This document shows, piece by piece, positions 8,890-17,782 of a DNA stretch of 54,713 bases. Where the stretch lies: positions 1 through 54,713 of the forward strand of contig NZ_BQXN01000015.1 of NCBI RefSeq assembly GCF_045862745.1, given 5' to 3'. Origin of the DNA: Furfurilactobacillus entadae (GTDB lineage Bacteria; Bacillota; Bacilli; Lactobacillales; Lactobacillaceae). Position numbers and translations under genes: made by a program. Every line of letters begins with the position of its first letter. Positions within the stretch are counted from its first letter, which is position 1. The notes under the pieces were generated by a model. That model did not search any database. It was not told where the DNA came from and saw nothing but the letters and a program-made list of their open reading frames with translations.

Positions 8890-8941
8890 GCCATTTCTGG
8901 ACCACTCAGAGATGGCCACTAGATGTTTTAATAAAACGTCT
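8890..8941 (+). promoter_or_regulatory. Two hairpins in the hup 5' leader
   Basis: Hairpin one: GCCATTTCTG at 8890-8899 with CAGAGATGGC at 8907-8916 (10 bp, one wobble, 7-base loop). Hairpin two: AGATGTTT at 8921-8928 with AAACGTCT at 8934-8941 (8 bp, one wobble, 5-base loop). Both lie upstream of the GGAGGTG site. No T-tract follows, so they are not terminators. Confidence 0.5.
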
Positions 8942-8969
8942 AAGCCCAAATCCGGAGGTGAAATCTCAC

Positions 8970-9245
8970 ATGGCAAACAAAGCACAATTAGTTAACGACG
9001 TTGCAGTTGCAACTGGTTTAACCAAGAAGGACGCAACCGCTGCAGTTGATGCAGTTTTTGCTTCAGTTCAAAAGAGCTTAGCTGATGGCGACAAAGTTCA
9101 ATTGATCGGTTTCGGTAACTTCGAAGTACGCTCACGCGCTGCTCGTAAGGGCCGTAACCCACAAACTGGGCAAGAAATCGAAATCCCAGCAAGCAAGGTA
9201 CCTGCATTCAAGCCAGGTAAAGCTTTGAAGGATGCCGTTAAGTAA
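8970..9245 (+). CDS. hup: DNA-binding protein HU
   Basis: Nucleoid protein of 91 residues. It has the whole HU fold: helical dimerisation part MANKAQLVNDVAVATGLTKK, the GFGNFEVRSRAARKGRNP segment and the DNA-binding arm ending VPAFKPGKALKDAVK. The start was set at 8970 because the upstream in-frame extension is unlike HU, and CCGGAGGTGAAA is the ribosome site. Its single-gene transcription unit has an extended -10 promoter and a strong terminator. Codon use is highly biased, as expected for an abundant protein. Confidence 0.97.
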   Translation: MANKAQLVNDVAVATGLTKKDATAAVDAVFASVQKSLADGDKVQLIGFGNFEVRSRAARKGRNPQTGQEIEIPASKVPAFKPGKALKDAVK

Positions 9246-9263
9246 TTCATTACTTAATTGGTA

Positions 9264-9290
9264 AAGACCCGAATTCGTTCGGGTCTTTTT
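9264..9290 (+). terminator. Intrinsic terminator after hup
   Basis: A perfect 10-bp stem, AAGACCCGAA with TTCGGGTCTT, a TTCG loop and a T-tract. Confidence 0.92.
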
Positions 9291-9384
9291 CTTTACCTTA
9301 AATTCGGAATAAAGCAATCTGCTAGCGCTTAGTGGCTGATTGGCGTAGAATAATATGTCGACAATGAACGGGAAGGTGACGGTA

Positions 9385-10662
9385 ATGAACGAAACCAGTT
9401 ATGCGGAGCAGATGTTAGACGCTTTACAAAGTGGGCAGGTGGACGAAGCCAATAAGTTGTATGCGTGGGCATTGCGCAAGGATGATGACGAGACACTGTA
9501 CAATTTGGCGGAACAATTATACGGACTGGGATTTAATAAGAAGGCCCAACGAATCTATGAACGGTTGCTGGAAAGCTATCCTGATGAAGATGAGTTGCGC
9601 ACCAGTTTAGCCGATATTGCCATTGATGAAAATGATCTGGATGCTGCGACGGCCTATTTAGAGGCCATTCAACCAACATCACCAGCTTATTTGCAAAGTC
9701 TCCTGGTTCAAGCGGATTTATATCAATCTGAAGAACTGTTTGAAGTCAGCGAACAAAAGCTGCTGACCGCGGCAAAGATTGCGCCAGATGAACCGGTTGT
9801 GCTCTTTGCACTGGGGGAATTTTACTTCATGATGCGTGCTTATCAGCAGGCGATTGAGTATTACCTGACGCTCATCAAACGGGGAATTCCTAAGATGGAA
9901 GAAGTGGACCTCGTTTCACGGATCGGAGTTGCCTACGCAAATGCGGGTAAGTTTGAACAAGCAGTGGCGTACCTGGAACAGATTCATACGGCGGACATGA
10001 CACCAGACGTTCGCTTCCAAATGGGGTTTGTGTACACGCAGTTGAAGGATAATCAAAAGGCCATTGCGGCGTTTGAAGCACTCCTGGAGGAGGACCCTTC
10101 CTATGCGTCCGTTTATCCGTATCTTGCTCACGCACTAACCGATGAAAACCGGCTTGAAGAGGCCTACAAGGTTGCTCAACAAGGGTTAAGCGTTGACGAA
10201 TACAATCAGGACCTCTTTGGTCAAGCGGCGAGTCTGGCGTTACGGTTGAATGATCCAGCCGACGCTGAAGATTACTTCAAACGGGGACTCGCCTTAGATC
10301 CTGATAACCAGACGTTAATGCTGCAACTGAGTAATCTCTACGTCCAGGCACATAAGGACGTGGAAAATGTTGATTTGGCCACGCAGTATGTTCAAAACAA
10401 CCAGGTGGACCCACAGGTGTACTGGAACCTTGCCGTGTCTTACACGCGCTTAGAGGAGTGGGAGTTAGCCACGCAGTATTATGATGCGGCGCAGCCATAC
10501 TTTGAAACCAACGTGGACTTTTTGAAGCCTGCCTTCTACTTTTACCGTGAACAGGGCCAAGTGGAGACCGCTGTGGCATTGTTACGTCGGTACCTTCAAT
10601 TAGCACCTGATGATCAGGAAATGGCGGCGGCCCTTGAAGATTACGAGGATCAAGGCTACTAA
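9385..10662 (+). CDS. Tetratricopeptide repeat protein
   Basis: Cytosolic protein of 425 residues built almost wholly of TPR helices. Examples are ALGEFYFMMRAYQQAIEYYL, RIGVAYANAGKFEQAVAYLE, QMGFVYTQLKDNQKAIAAFE and NLAVSYTRLEEWELATQYYD, roughly ten repeats. TPR arrays hold partner proteins; there is no catalytic domain. An earlier in-frame ATG exists at 9355, but GGGAAGGTGA precedes the ATG at 9385. It lies directly after hup, a position where lactobacilli commonly carry such a gene (YpiA-like), but the partner is unknown. Confidence 0.85.
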   Translation: MNETSYAEQMLDALQSGQVDEANKLYAWALRKDDDETLYNLAEQLYGLGFNKKAQRIYERLLESYPDEDELRTSLADIAIDENDLDAATAYLEAIQPTSPAYLQSLLVQADLYQSEELFEVSEQKLLTAAKIAPDEPVVLFALGEFYFMMRAYQQAIEYYLTLIKRGIPKMEEVDLVSRIGVAYANAGKFEQAVAYLEQIHTADMTPDVRFQMGFVYTQLKDNQKAIAAFEALLEEDPSYASVYPYLAHALTDENRLEEAYKVAQQGLSVDEYNQDLFGQAASLALRLNDPADAEDYFKRGLALDPDNQTLMLQLSNLYVQAHKDVENVDLATQYVQNNQVDPQVYWNLAVSYTRLEEWELATQYYDAAQPYFETNVDFLKPAFYFYREQGQVETAVALLRRYLQLAPDDQEMAAALEDYEDQGY

Positions 10663-10685
10663 AAATTAAGTTAATGAAAAAGTAA

Positions 10686-10734
10686 ACGCGCTCAGATGTC
10701 GGATAGGTTTCCGATAATCTGAGCGCGTCTTTTT
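10686..10734. terminator. Bidirectional terminator between TPR gene and ltrA-like gene
   Basis: A perfect 12-bp stem (ACGCGCTCAGAT with ATCTGAGCGCGT) plus inner TCGGA/TCCGA pairing. A T-tract follows on the plus strand, and the minus-strand exit is also T-rich, so it can serve both converging genes. Confidence 0.85.
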
Positions 10735-10765
10735 AAACGAACTTTGAATAAAACGTTTGGTGAGT

Positions 10766-11929
10766 TTAGGGCACCTTTAGCGTGTGACGTGATAAAACAT
10801 TGTATTCACGGTAAACACACGCACCAATTAAGGCAAGGTCAATTAAAATGAGCATGAGGATCTTCGGCAAGAAGAAACTGATAACACAAATGAGAAAGAC
10901 CAAACCGCCGCTGATGATTATTTCGGTGGTTGAGGTTCTATTCCGCTGGTGCCGAAGAACCATGAGGGTCAGCGTCCCTAAAGTTAGGACAAGGCTAATT
11001 AGATAACCTGATTTGATGATTGTCGCTTGTGAGTGTGCCAACTCCATCAGGAAAAAGCAGCCCAGTGTCAAAAACAGAATGAAATTAATGTGCATTCCGC
11101 GAAAAATCGCTAGGCCTTGATAATTACTGGCATGAACCTCAACGTTGCTCATGAGCGAGTAGTACAGCCACCAGACGGTAATTGTGCTGACGATGAGGAG
11201 TAAAAAAAGGCCAATCTTGGGAAAGGATAATCCCTCATCGAATAGCTCAATGAGGTTGGCCAGGGATTCACCAAGAATAATCATTGTGAACTGTCCGTAA
11301 CGCTCAAGCAGCGAAGACGATAGTTGAAACGGAATTTTCCGTTCTGTAAATTCGCGGTTAAAGTTGGCACTTTCAAACGTTAAGGCGAACATATCGATGA
11401 AGATGGCAATGGCCATGGCGACCTGTTGAAGCCCCGCCGTCGGTGCTAGTGGAACTAGCAGAAAGAAGACCAAGCCGACAGCGTAGGCGATGAAATAGGG
11501 CCCGGTGGTCAGCATGTGGGCCGGATCATACCGAGCAGTCGTCCACCACATGTACATGAACAGCAGCTGAATTAAACAATAGACAACGGCGGTTGGCGTA
11601 AAGTGACCAGCAAAGGCGGTGGTGACACTGCCAGCCAGCAGCGCGACAAGGACGATCTGCGCCATGGTCAGGGCGATGACCCGAATACTGCCGTTCCCGT
11701 GGAGGTCAAAGTAGATGACCAGATTATTCCAGCTATTGAAAATTAAGTAAAAGAGAATTAAAAAAGTGGCCAGCCCCGGCCAGTTGAGGTGCTCCCCAAA
11801 GCCAACGGTAATGCTGTGAATAATGACGACGTACACTAAGTCAGAAAACAGTTCGAGCCAGGAAATTTTCCGGTCTTGAATCTGTTGCGTAATTTTCCGT
11901 GGTGCGCCAAAGAGGTGTTGTTTAGCCAT
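10766..11929 (-). CDS. Low temperature requirement protein A (LtrA) family membrane protein
   Basis: Polytopic membrane protein of 387 residues with about ten hydrophobic segments. The family marks are WLELFSDLVYVVII near residues 24-37 and ERYGQFTMIILGESLANL near residues 210-227. LtrA was named from a Listeria mutant unable to grow in the cold; the molecular function is not established. The start is 16 bases downstream of the amidohydrolase stop, so the two are co-transcribed leftward. The shared terminator at 10686-10734 ends the unit. Confidence 0.85.
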   Translation of the reverse strand: MAKQHLFGAPRKITQQIQDRKISWLELFSDLVYVVIIHSITVGFGEHLNWPGLATFLILFYLIFNSWNNLVIYFDLHGNGSIRVIALTMAQIVLVALLAGSVTTAFAGHFTPTAVVYCLIQLLFMYMWWTTARYDPAHMLTTGPYFIAYAVGLVFFLLVPLAPTAGLQQVAMAIAIFIDMFALTFESANFNREFTERKIPFQLSSSLLERYGQFTMIILGESLANLIELFDEGLSFPKIGLFLLLIVSTITVWWLYYSLMSNVEVHASNYQGLAIFRGMHINFILFLTLGCFFLMELAHSQATIIKSGYLISLVLTLGTLTLMVLRHQRNRTSTTEIIISGGLVFLICVISFFLPKILMLILIDLALIGACVYREYNVLSRHTLKVP

Positions 11930-11945
11930 AAAGTCTGCTGGCCTC

Positions 11946-12860
11946 TTAGTGGTTTGAAAGCGCCTGGGCGTTTTTAAACAGAATTTGCTTTTGCAACGTT
12001 ACGTCGGCGGTCATGGTTGTAATGGCCTCAATGATTTCTTGACTGGCCCCAACCGGTGGTAGGCCTAGAGGTGCGTCAGTTCCAAAGAACACGTGGTCTG
12101 CGCCAAAGAATTCAACCGTGAGTTTGAGTGCCGTTGGATTCCCAAGAATGGCCGTATCAACGTAAAACTGATGGAAGGCTGCCGCCTGGTCTGCGGGAAG
12201 AATGGCATTGATACGGCCTGAAAAAAAGGGCACCATGGCGCCAGCATGATGGACGATGATTTTTAAGGCGGGGTACCGTTCAAAAATCCCCGCACTGACT
12301 AGTTGCTGCATGGCTAAGGAAAGCTCGTATTCCCAGCTGAAGACGATGTTGTTATCCGGTTTCCGGTCATCAAACACCGGGTGGAGCCAAATGGGTAAGC
12401 TCAATTTGTTCGCCAGTTTGAAGATGTAATCGTAGGCGGGGTCAGCAATGGATTCACCGAGAGCCCGGGTGAAGAGTTGGATGCCTAGTAAATATGGCTG
12501 GGTCGCAATTGTCCGCATAATGCTTGTGACACCATCAGGATTATTGAGGGGCAGCATGGCAACTGCACCAATAAACTGATCGGGATGAGTGGTAACGAGT
12601 GTTTCCAATTCCGCGTTACCAAAAGTACACAGGTCAAACGCTGTCTGTGGATCAGTAAAGTCTTCCGGGTTAAGGTTCATCATGCTAATGATCTGTTGCG
12701 TTTGGACTTGCATGTGGTCGTGGCGAAACTGCATGTCCGTTAAGGCCGGTGCATTAACGTAGGGGGCCTTTTCGGGAATGCTGGGGTCAATGGCTAACAT
12801 TTTCTGGTAAAAATTGGGAGCGAGGACGTGTGCAAACACGTCAATCGGTAGTTGCGTCAT
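11946..12860 (-). CDS. Amidohydrolase family protein (ACMSD-like)
   Basis: TIM-barrel metal hydrolase or decarboxylase-like protein of 304 residues of the amidohydrolase-2 group, which includes aminocarboxymuconate semialdehyde decarboxylase. Family features: LPIWLHPVF, VHHAGAMVPFF and FFGTDAPLG, the last carrying the conserved metal-binding Asp. The N-terminal metal motif, normally D-x-H-x-H, reads D7-V-F9-A-H11, so the first histidine is replaced by phenylalanine. Start 12860 (ATG) was preferred over a TTG three codons earlier because AAAGGA lies 11-12 bases upstream of the ATG and too close to the TTG. It forms an operon with the LtrA-like gene. Substrate unknown. Confidence 0.8.
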   Translation of the reverse strand: MTQLPIDVFAHVLAPNFYQKMLAIDPSIPEKAPYVNAPALTDMQFRHDHMQVQTQQIISMMNLNPEDFTDPQTAFDLCTFGNAELETLVTTHPDQFIGAVAMLPLNNPDGVTSIMRTIATQPYLLGIQLFTRALGESIADPAYDYIFKLANKLSLPIWLHPVFDDRKPDNNIVFSWEYELSLAMQQLVSAGIFERYPALKIIVHHAGAMVPFFSGRINAILPADQAAAFHQFYVDTAILGNPTALKLTVEFFGADHVFFGTDAPLGLPPVGASQEIIEAITTMTADVTLQKQILFKNAQALSNH

Positions 12861-12960
12861 AATGAGCAAAATCCTTTCAGTCTTGTTAACTAGATAATAT
12901 CAGCTTATAAGCATACTAATGTAAGGAATAACTGTTTATAATGACACGGGAATGACAACT

Positions 12961-13119
12961 AAAATTTAGAAACGGTGGCTTCTTCCGGCAAGATTAGTCA
13001 TTTGGCGATTCTGGAACAGGCTGGGCAGACAATGTTTCGAATCGGAATGCGTTATTGGTCAACGCCGTGCAACACATCCACGCAGCGGCCGTGGCACTGA
13101 CTGATGGTGAAAAATGATA
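12961..13119 (+). pseudogene. Possible gene remnant in an otherwise empty interval
   Basis: The 325-base interval 12861-13185 holds no intact gene. On the plus strand, two overlapping open pieces in different frames look protein-like: one includes GKISHLAILEQAGQTMF, the next includes NALLVNAVQHIHAAAVALTD followed by GEK and a stop at about 13117. A single frameshift would join them into the end of a protein. I cannot name the family. This may be the decayed 3' end of a gene whose front was lost, or chance. Confidence 0.25.
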
Positions 13120-13127
13120 TAACCAAC

Positions 13128-13174
13128 TAAAAAGAGCCTGCTTTGTTTTCGTGATTGAAAACAAGGTAGGCTCT
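13128..13174 (-). terminator. Intrinsic terminator of the 127-residue protein gene
   Basis: An 18-base arm pair (AGAGCCTGCTTTGTTTTC at 13133-13150 with its near-complement at 13157-13174) has a 6-base loop. On the minus strand the stem is followed by TTTTTAG. Confidence 0.85.
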
Positions 13175-13185
13175 CTTTGATTTCG

Positions 13186-13569
13186 CTAATTTGCTTGGTA
13201 GTCGGCTTCTAAGTCAGCGAGTGTTAGTGAAAATGTGACGCGTACTTGATCATGATCGAGGACTTGCTGAAGGTCGGCTTGAGTAAGGCGGCTGACCGTT
13301 TGCCCCGTTTCTTGAAGAAAAGTTCCGGACTGCTTAGCTTGCAATGGCGCAATGAACCGCTTAAACGACCGCATGAATTGTTTTTCAAACGGACGCCAGG
13401 TGATCAATGCCATTGTTTGATCAAAGGCGGGCGCTAAAAAGTCTGCTGGTGTGTACCCTTTACTGATCAAGAGGAGGGTGAGGCGCGTATAAAAGTGCAA
13501 TTGACCGTCTTCGACAAGCTCGCCAAGTTCATCTAGCCAATCTGTTTCAGGTTGCTTGGGTGTTGTCAT
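13186..13569 (-). CDS. Hypothetical protein, 127 residues
   Basis: I do not recognise the family. The protein is soluble, acidic at its N-terminus (ETDWLDELGELVEDGQLH) and mostly helical in appearance, with no membrane segment, cysteine cluster or known motif. GGAGGC precedes the ATG. It lies 27 bases downstream of the YitT-like gene and is followed by its own strong terminator, so the pair YitT-like plus this gene form one leftward unit. Confidence 0.75.
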   Translation of the reverse strand: MTTPKQPETDWLDELGELVEDGQLHFYTRLTLLLISKGYTPADFLAPAFDQTMALITWRPFEKQFMRSFKRFIAPLQAKQSGTFLQETGQTVSRLTQADLQQVLDHDQVRVTFSLTLADLEADYQAN

Positions 13570-13596
13570 AATGCCTCCAAAAATTAATGAATGTGA

Positions 13597-14472
13597 TTAA
13601 AAAAGTGACCGTCGTTTAACGACTTTGTAGGTGAAGCCCTCACCAATGTTTTCTTGAATTGGAATGATGGACATAAACGCATGGTCGTCGATCCGTTCAA
13701 CAATGCGGCGAAGCGTTTGAACTTCGCGCGGGCTTACGACACAGTACAACATTTTTTGTGGTTGATTCGTGAACCCACCCTCAGCATGTAAGTAGGTTAC
13801 CCCCCGTTGGAGCTCAGCAATGATGGCGTCGGCAATATCAGCATTCTTTTGACTACTGATCATAATGGCGCGGGCTGCGTAAGCACCAGACTGAGTGAAG
13901 TTAACAATCTGGGTGAAGACAAAGGAGCACAGCAGGGTGTACATCATGTGAACAACGTCAATGTAGACCAATGAAGCTGCAAGAACCAAGACGTCCTGGA
14001 CGAGCAAACTTCGGCCCATCGGCACGCCACGTTCCTTTTCAAAAATGCGGGCGATAATGTCCGTTCCACCAAGGGTCCCACCAGAACGATACACTAATCC
14101 GCACCCAAAACCACCAGTCACACCGGCCAGTGCTCCGGCGATGAACAGATCATGATGAATGTCAATGCTGATGGGGACGTGTTGCCAGATCCACAACCAA
14201 ACCGATAACATGGTGATTCCAAACACGGTGTAAATGAATGAACGACGGCCTAATAAGCGCCAACCAATCAGAAGTAAGGGGATGTTGATCGCAAACGTGG
14301 TGTAGGCGGGGTTCCAATGAAGTAATGCCCGCAAAATAAGGGAAATTCCGGCCACACCACCGTCAGCTAATCGGTTGATGACGTTGACATAAATCAACCC
14401 AAAGGCGTATAAAGCTGCCCCACACGTGATAAAGATAAAATCACGAACGCGCATAGCTTCGTCTTGTCGCAT
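13597..14472 (-). CDS. YitT family membrane protein (DUF161/DUF2179)
   Basis: Integral membrane protein of 291 residues. Five to six hydrophobic segments fill the first 200 residues, including GGVAGISLIL and the glycine-rich GLVYRSGGTLGGTDIIARI, both typical of the YitT family. A soluble C-terminal DUF2179 domain (about 205-285) follows, with VTYLHAEGGFTNQPQKMLYC and ISPREV-like VVSPREV. The function of the family is not known; a transport or export role is often proposed. Co-transcribed with the small gene downstream. Confidence 0.88.
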   Translation of the reverse strand: MRQDEAMRVRDFIFITCGAALYAFGLIYVNVINRLADGGVAGISLILRALLHWNPAYTTFAINIPLLLIGWRLLGRRSFIYTVFGITMLSVWLWIWQHVPISIDIHHDLFIAGALAGVTGGFGCGLVYRSGGTLGGTDIIARIFEKERGVPMGRSLLVQDVLVLAASLVYIDVVHMMYTLLCSFVFTQIVNFTQSGAYAARAIMISSQKNADIADAIIAELQRGVTYLHAEGGFTNQPQKMLYCVVSPREVQTLRRIVERIDDHAFMSIIPIQENIGEGFTYKVVKRRSLF

Positions 14473-14565
14473 AATATTCCTCAGTCTTTCGTGTTAATTT
14501 AGTCTGTTTATCATTAAAGATAGCAGACCAACAGGGAATTAGCCATAGTGTCAGTTAGCGATATT

Positions 14566-14576
14566 TCTGCTATGAT
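14566..14576 (+). promoter_or_regulatory. Extended -10 promoter of the cca operon
   Basis: TCTGCTATGAT carries an extended -10 (TGC then TATGAT at 14571-14576). The -35 is poor (GTGTCA at 17 bp). It lies 35 bases upstream of the cca start. Confidence 0.4.
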
Positions 14577-14610
14577 GGGTAATAATAAATCGATTACGGG
14601 AGGAAGCCGC

Positions 14611-15840
14611 ATGCGTTTGGCACAATTACCAGAGGAATTCGTTGGCGCCCAGCCAATTTTAACTACGTTAGAGGAAGCCGGTTATGAAGCCTACTTTGTG
14701 GGTGGCTCCGTGCGGGACACCATTTTAGGCAAGCCCATTCACGATGTGGACATTGCCACGAGTGCCTACCCGGAAGAAGTTAAATCGCTGTTTAACCGAA
14801 CCGTGGATACCGGAATTGATCACGGGACGGTCATGATTTTAGACCATGGCACCGGCTATGAAACGACCACGTTTCGAACAGAATCTGGTTACCAAGATTA
14901 CCGCCGTCCGGATGAAGTGACGTTTGTTCGTCACTTAGAGGATGATTTAAAGCGCCGCGATTTCACCATTAATGCCCTGGCATTGAAACAGGACGGGACC
15001 GTTGTGGACCTGTTTGACGGGTTGGCTGATTTAAAGGCGGGGATTATCCGCGCTGTTGGCGATCCTGAAGAACGTTTTGGTGAGGATGCCCTTCGCATGA
15101 TGCGCGCCGTGCGGTTTGCCAGTCAACTGGATTTCACAATTGAATCGGCCACCCAAAAAGCCATTGCCGATCACGCTCATTTACTTAGCCAGATTGCTGT
15201 GGAACGCATCCACGAAGAGTTCGTGAAGATGATGACGGGGCGCTCCGCTCATAAGGGCCTAAGCTTGATGATCCAAACCAAGCTGGCTGATTACTGTCCG
15301 GGATTAATCGGCCACACCATTGATCTATCAACGATTGCGACCTTACCGCAGTTAGCGATGACTGACGAAGTGGAGGTTTGGACGATGGTGGCTCTTCATT
15401 TGGGACTATCTTATCCTGACCTGATTGACTTTTTGCAGGCCTGGAAGACCGCTAATCACATCATTCACAGTGTTAATTTGGCGTTACATTTAGTGTACGC
15501 CCAACAGTATAACGGGGTTACTCGCCAGCTTTTGTTTGCAATGACGGCGCCGACAATTGTCTCCGGGACACATGTGGCCCAGCAAAGTGGGTATGGCCCA
15601 GCAGATGAGCAGCAATGGACGACGGCGTATGAAGCGCTACCGATTCACGACAAGCACGACTTGGCTGTGACCGGTGCCGACCTCATTAAAACCCTCAACA
15701 TTGCACCAGGTCCGGAAATTGGGACAACCCTTGATGCCGCCCTTGATGCTGTTTTAATGGAAAAGGTGACTAACGACCATGAAGCGTTGATGGACTACAT
15801 TCAAACAACCATCTTGGCCGATGATAATGATCAGAAATAA
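14611..15840 (+). CDS. cca: CCA tRNA nucleotidyltransferase
   Basis: Enzyme of 409 residues that adds or repairs the CCA end of tRNAs without a template. Class II nucleotidyltransferase marks: GGSVRD at residues 31-36, the metal-binding pair D45/D47 in HDVDIAT, RRDFTINALAL and the RRPD-like YRRPDEVTF. The start at 14611 has GGGAGGA ahead of it; in-frame codons from 14548 are upstream of a good ribosome site and would add residues foreign to the family. First gene of cca-ABC-F-thyA-folA. Confidence 0.95.
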   Translation: MRLAQLPEEFVGAQPILTTLEEAGYEAYFVGGSVRDTILGKPIHDVDIATSAYPEEVKSLFNRTVDTGIDHGTVMILDHGTGYETTTFRTESGYQDYRRPDEVTFVRHLEDDLKRRDFTINALALKQDGTVVDLFDGLADLKAGIIRAVGDPEERFGEDALRMMRAVRFASQLDFTIESATQKAIADHAHLLSQIAVERIHEEFVKMMTGRSAHKGLSLMIQTKLADYCPGLIGHTIDLSTIATLPQLAMTDEVEVWTMVALHLGLSYPDLIDFLQAWKTANHIIHSVNLALHLVYAQQYNGVTRQLLFAMTAPTIVSGTHVAQQSGYGPADEQQWTTAYEALPIHDKHDLAVTGADLIKTLNIAPGPEIGTTLDAALDAVLMEKVTNDHEALMDYIQTTILADDNDQK

Positions 15841-15867
15841 ATGACTCTTTGAGAGAAACGAGACAAT

Positions 15868-17754
15868 ATGCAAACGTTACGCGCAGAAAATTTAACCCGA
15901 ACGTATGGTGAGAAAACCCTGTTTAACAACACCTCCTTTTTAGTGGGGGAAACGGACCGGATCGGGTTGATTGGAACCAATGGAAGTGGAAAAACATCCC
16001 TTCTCAATACACTTGCAGGCATTGACCCGCAAGACTCCGGGGTCATTGACACCCCTAATGACTATCGCATCAGCTACCTCAAACAACTTCCGGAACTAGA
16101 TGAAACGCTATCCGTTCTGGAAGCCGTTTTCGCCGGCGCCCAACCGGTGTTTAAAACCATCCGGGAGTACGAACAAGCATTAGCAAATTACGGGGCTCAC
16201 CCAGAAGACGAAAATGCATTGAACCGTTACACCCACGCCGAAGCTAAAATGAACCAGGAAGATGCCTGGTTGGCCGAAAGTAACGTCAAGACGATTTTGA
16301 CACAACTGCACATCACAGATTTAGAGCAGTCCGTTAAAACGTTGTCTGGTGGCCAGCGAAAGCGGGTGGGGTTAGCCCAAGTGTTGATCCAAGCACCAGA
16401 TTTACTCCTGCTGGATGAACCCACGAACCACCTCGACTTTGATTCCATCACGTGGTTAGAAAAGTACCTCGCCAGTTACCGTGGTGCGGTGATCGTCGTA
16501 ACCCATGATCGATACTTTTTAGATGCCGTGGCGACCCGAATTTTTGAACTCTCATTTGGGGAACTTCGTGAATATCAAGGAAATTACCAAAGCTTTGTTG
16601 AGCAAAAGGCAGTGCTTGTCGAACATGAAGTGGAAGCAGACCGGAAGCAAACGCAGCTGTATAAAAAGGAACTGGCCTGGATGCGAACGTCGCCACACGC
16701 CCGGGGCACTAAGCAGCAGGCGCGGGTCAACCACTTTAACGACTTAAAGGAAAACCTCAACACGCTCCAGGTTGGTCACGACGTCGACATCGCGTTAGGG
16801 CAGCAGCGCTTAGGGAAAAAGGTCATCATTGCAGAGCATGCGAACTTAACGCTTGGCGGCCACAAGATTTTAGACGACTTCAATCTCCTGATTCAGGCCA
16901 ATGACCGGATCGGAATAACGGGGGACAATGGCGCCGGGAAATCAAGTTTACTAAACGCGTTGGCCCAACGGATTCCCGTAGATAGTGGCACGATCACAGT
17001 GGGCGAAACCGTTAAATTGGCGTACTATACGCAACAAACGGAACCCATTCCTGGTGATAAACGGGTCATCAGCTACCTGAATGAAGTGGCGGAAACGGTG
17101 ACGGATAAAAACGGAAATGAAATTAGTACAACGAACCTGTTGGAACAATTTCTCTTTCCACGGTTTATGCACGGCACCCTAATTCGGAAACTATCCGGTG
17201 GTGAAAAGCGGCGACTTTACCTATTGAAATTGTTGATGGGTCAGCCCAACGTTTTGTTCCTGGATGAACCAACAAATGATTTAGACATCGGAACGTTAAC
17301 GGTGTTGGAAGACTATTTGAGTCAGTTTGCCGGCACCGTGATCACCGTTTCTCATGATCGGTACTTCTTGGATAAAGTTGCGGACCAACTGTTGATTTTT
17401 GACGGTAATGGCAAAATCGAGCGGTTTAATGGGCGGTTCAGTCATTATTTGGACCGGATTCAAACAGCCGCGAAAGCACCCAAAAAAACACCATCAGCAC
17501 CGACAACTACGGCGCAACCCGCTGATGAACCCCAAGCAAAACATAAATTAACTTATGCAGAGCAAAAAGAGTGGGACGGAATCGAAGCAAAAATTGATGC
17601 CCTTGAAGCACATAAAGAAGAAATTGCTGCCGCAATGAACGAAAGCGGGACGGATTACGGCAAGTTAGCCGACTTACAGCGTGAACTGGAAACCACGGAT
17701 CAAGCTTTGACCGAGGCAATGGAACGCTGGGACTATCTTGGGCAATACGTTTAA
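15868..17754 (+). CDS. ABC-F family ATPase (Uup/YfmR-like)
   Basis: Soluble twin-ATPase protein of 628 residues that acts on the ribosome. It has no membrane domain. First ATPase: Walker A GTNGSGKT from residue 36, signature LSGGQRKRVGLAQ near 159, Walker B LLLDEPTNHLD near 177-186. Second: GDNGAGKSS near 352, LSGGEKRR near 441, VLFLDEPTNDLD near 462. A charged linker lies between, and a C-terminal coiled coil (about 555-628), which is the mark of the Uup/YfmR branch, follows. In Bacillus, YfmR helps EF-P rescue stalled ribosomes. It begins 27 bases after cca with only a weak GAGA site. Antibiotic resistance branches of ABC-F are less likely because of the C-terminal domain. Confidence 0.9.
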   Translation: MQTLRAENLTRTYGEKTLFNNTSFLVGETDRIGLIGTNGSGKTSLLNTLAGIDPQDSGVIDTPNDYRISYLKQLPELDETLSVLEAVFAGAQPVFKTIREYEQALANYGAHPEDENALNRYTHAEAKMNQEDAWLAESNVKTILTQLHITDLEQSVKTLSGGQRKRVGLAQVLIQAPDLLLLDEPTNHLDFDSITWLEKYLASYRGAVIVVTHDRYFLDAVATRIFELSFGELREYQGNYQSFVEQKAVLVEHEVEADRKQTQLYKKELAWMRTSPHARGTKQQARVNHFNDLKENLNTLQVGHDVDIALGQQRLGKKVIIAEHANLTLGGHKILDDFNLLIQANDRIGITGDNGAGKSSLLNALAQRIPVDSGTITVGETVKLAYYTQQTEPIPGDKRVISYLNEVAETVTDKNGNEISTTNLLEQFLFPRFMHGTLIRKLSGGEKRRLYLLKLLMGQPNVLFLDEPTNDLDIGTLTVLEDYLSQFAGTVITVSHDRYFLDKVADQLLIFDGNGKIERFNGRFSHYLDRIQTAAKAPKKTPSAPTTTAQPADEPQAKHKLTYAEQKEWDGIEAKIDALEAHKEEIAAAMNESGTDYGKLADLQRELETTDQALTEAMERWDYLGQYV

Positions 17755-17782
17755 ACACTGAGACGTGAAAGGAAGCTTGGGC

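Noticed and set aside
13008..13060. Flagellin-like motif in the remnant (AILEQAGQTM)
   Set aside because: The short resemblance is by chance; no other flagellin feature or motility gene is present.
15868..17754. ABC-F protein as an antibiotic resistance factor
   Set aside because: It sits in a housekeeping operon with cca, thyA and folA and has the Uup-type C-terminal coiled coil.
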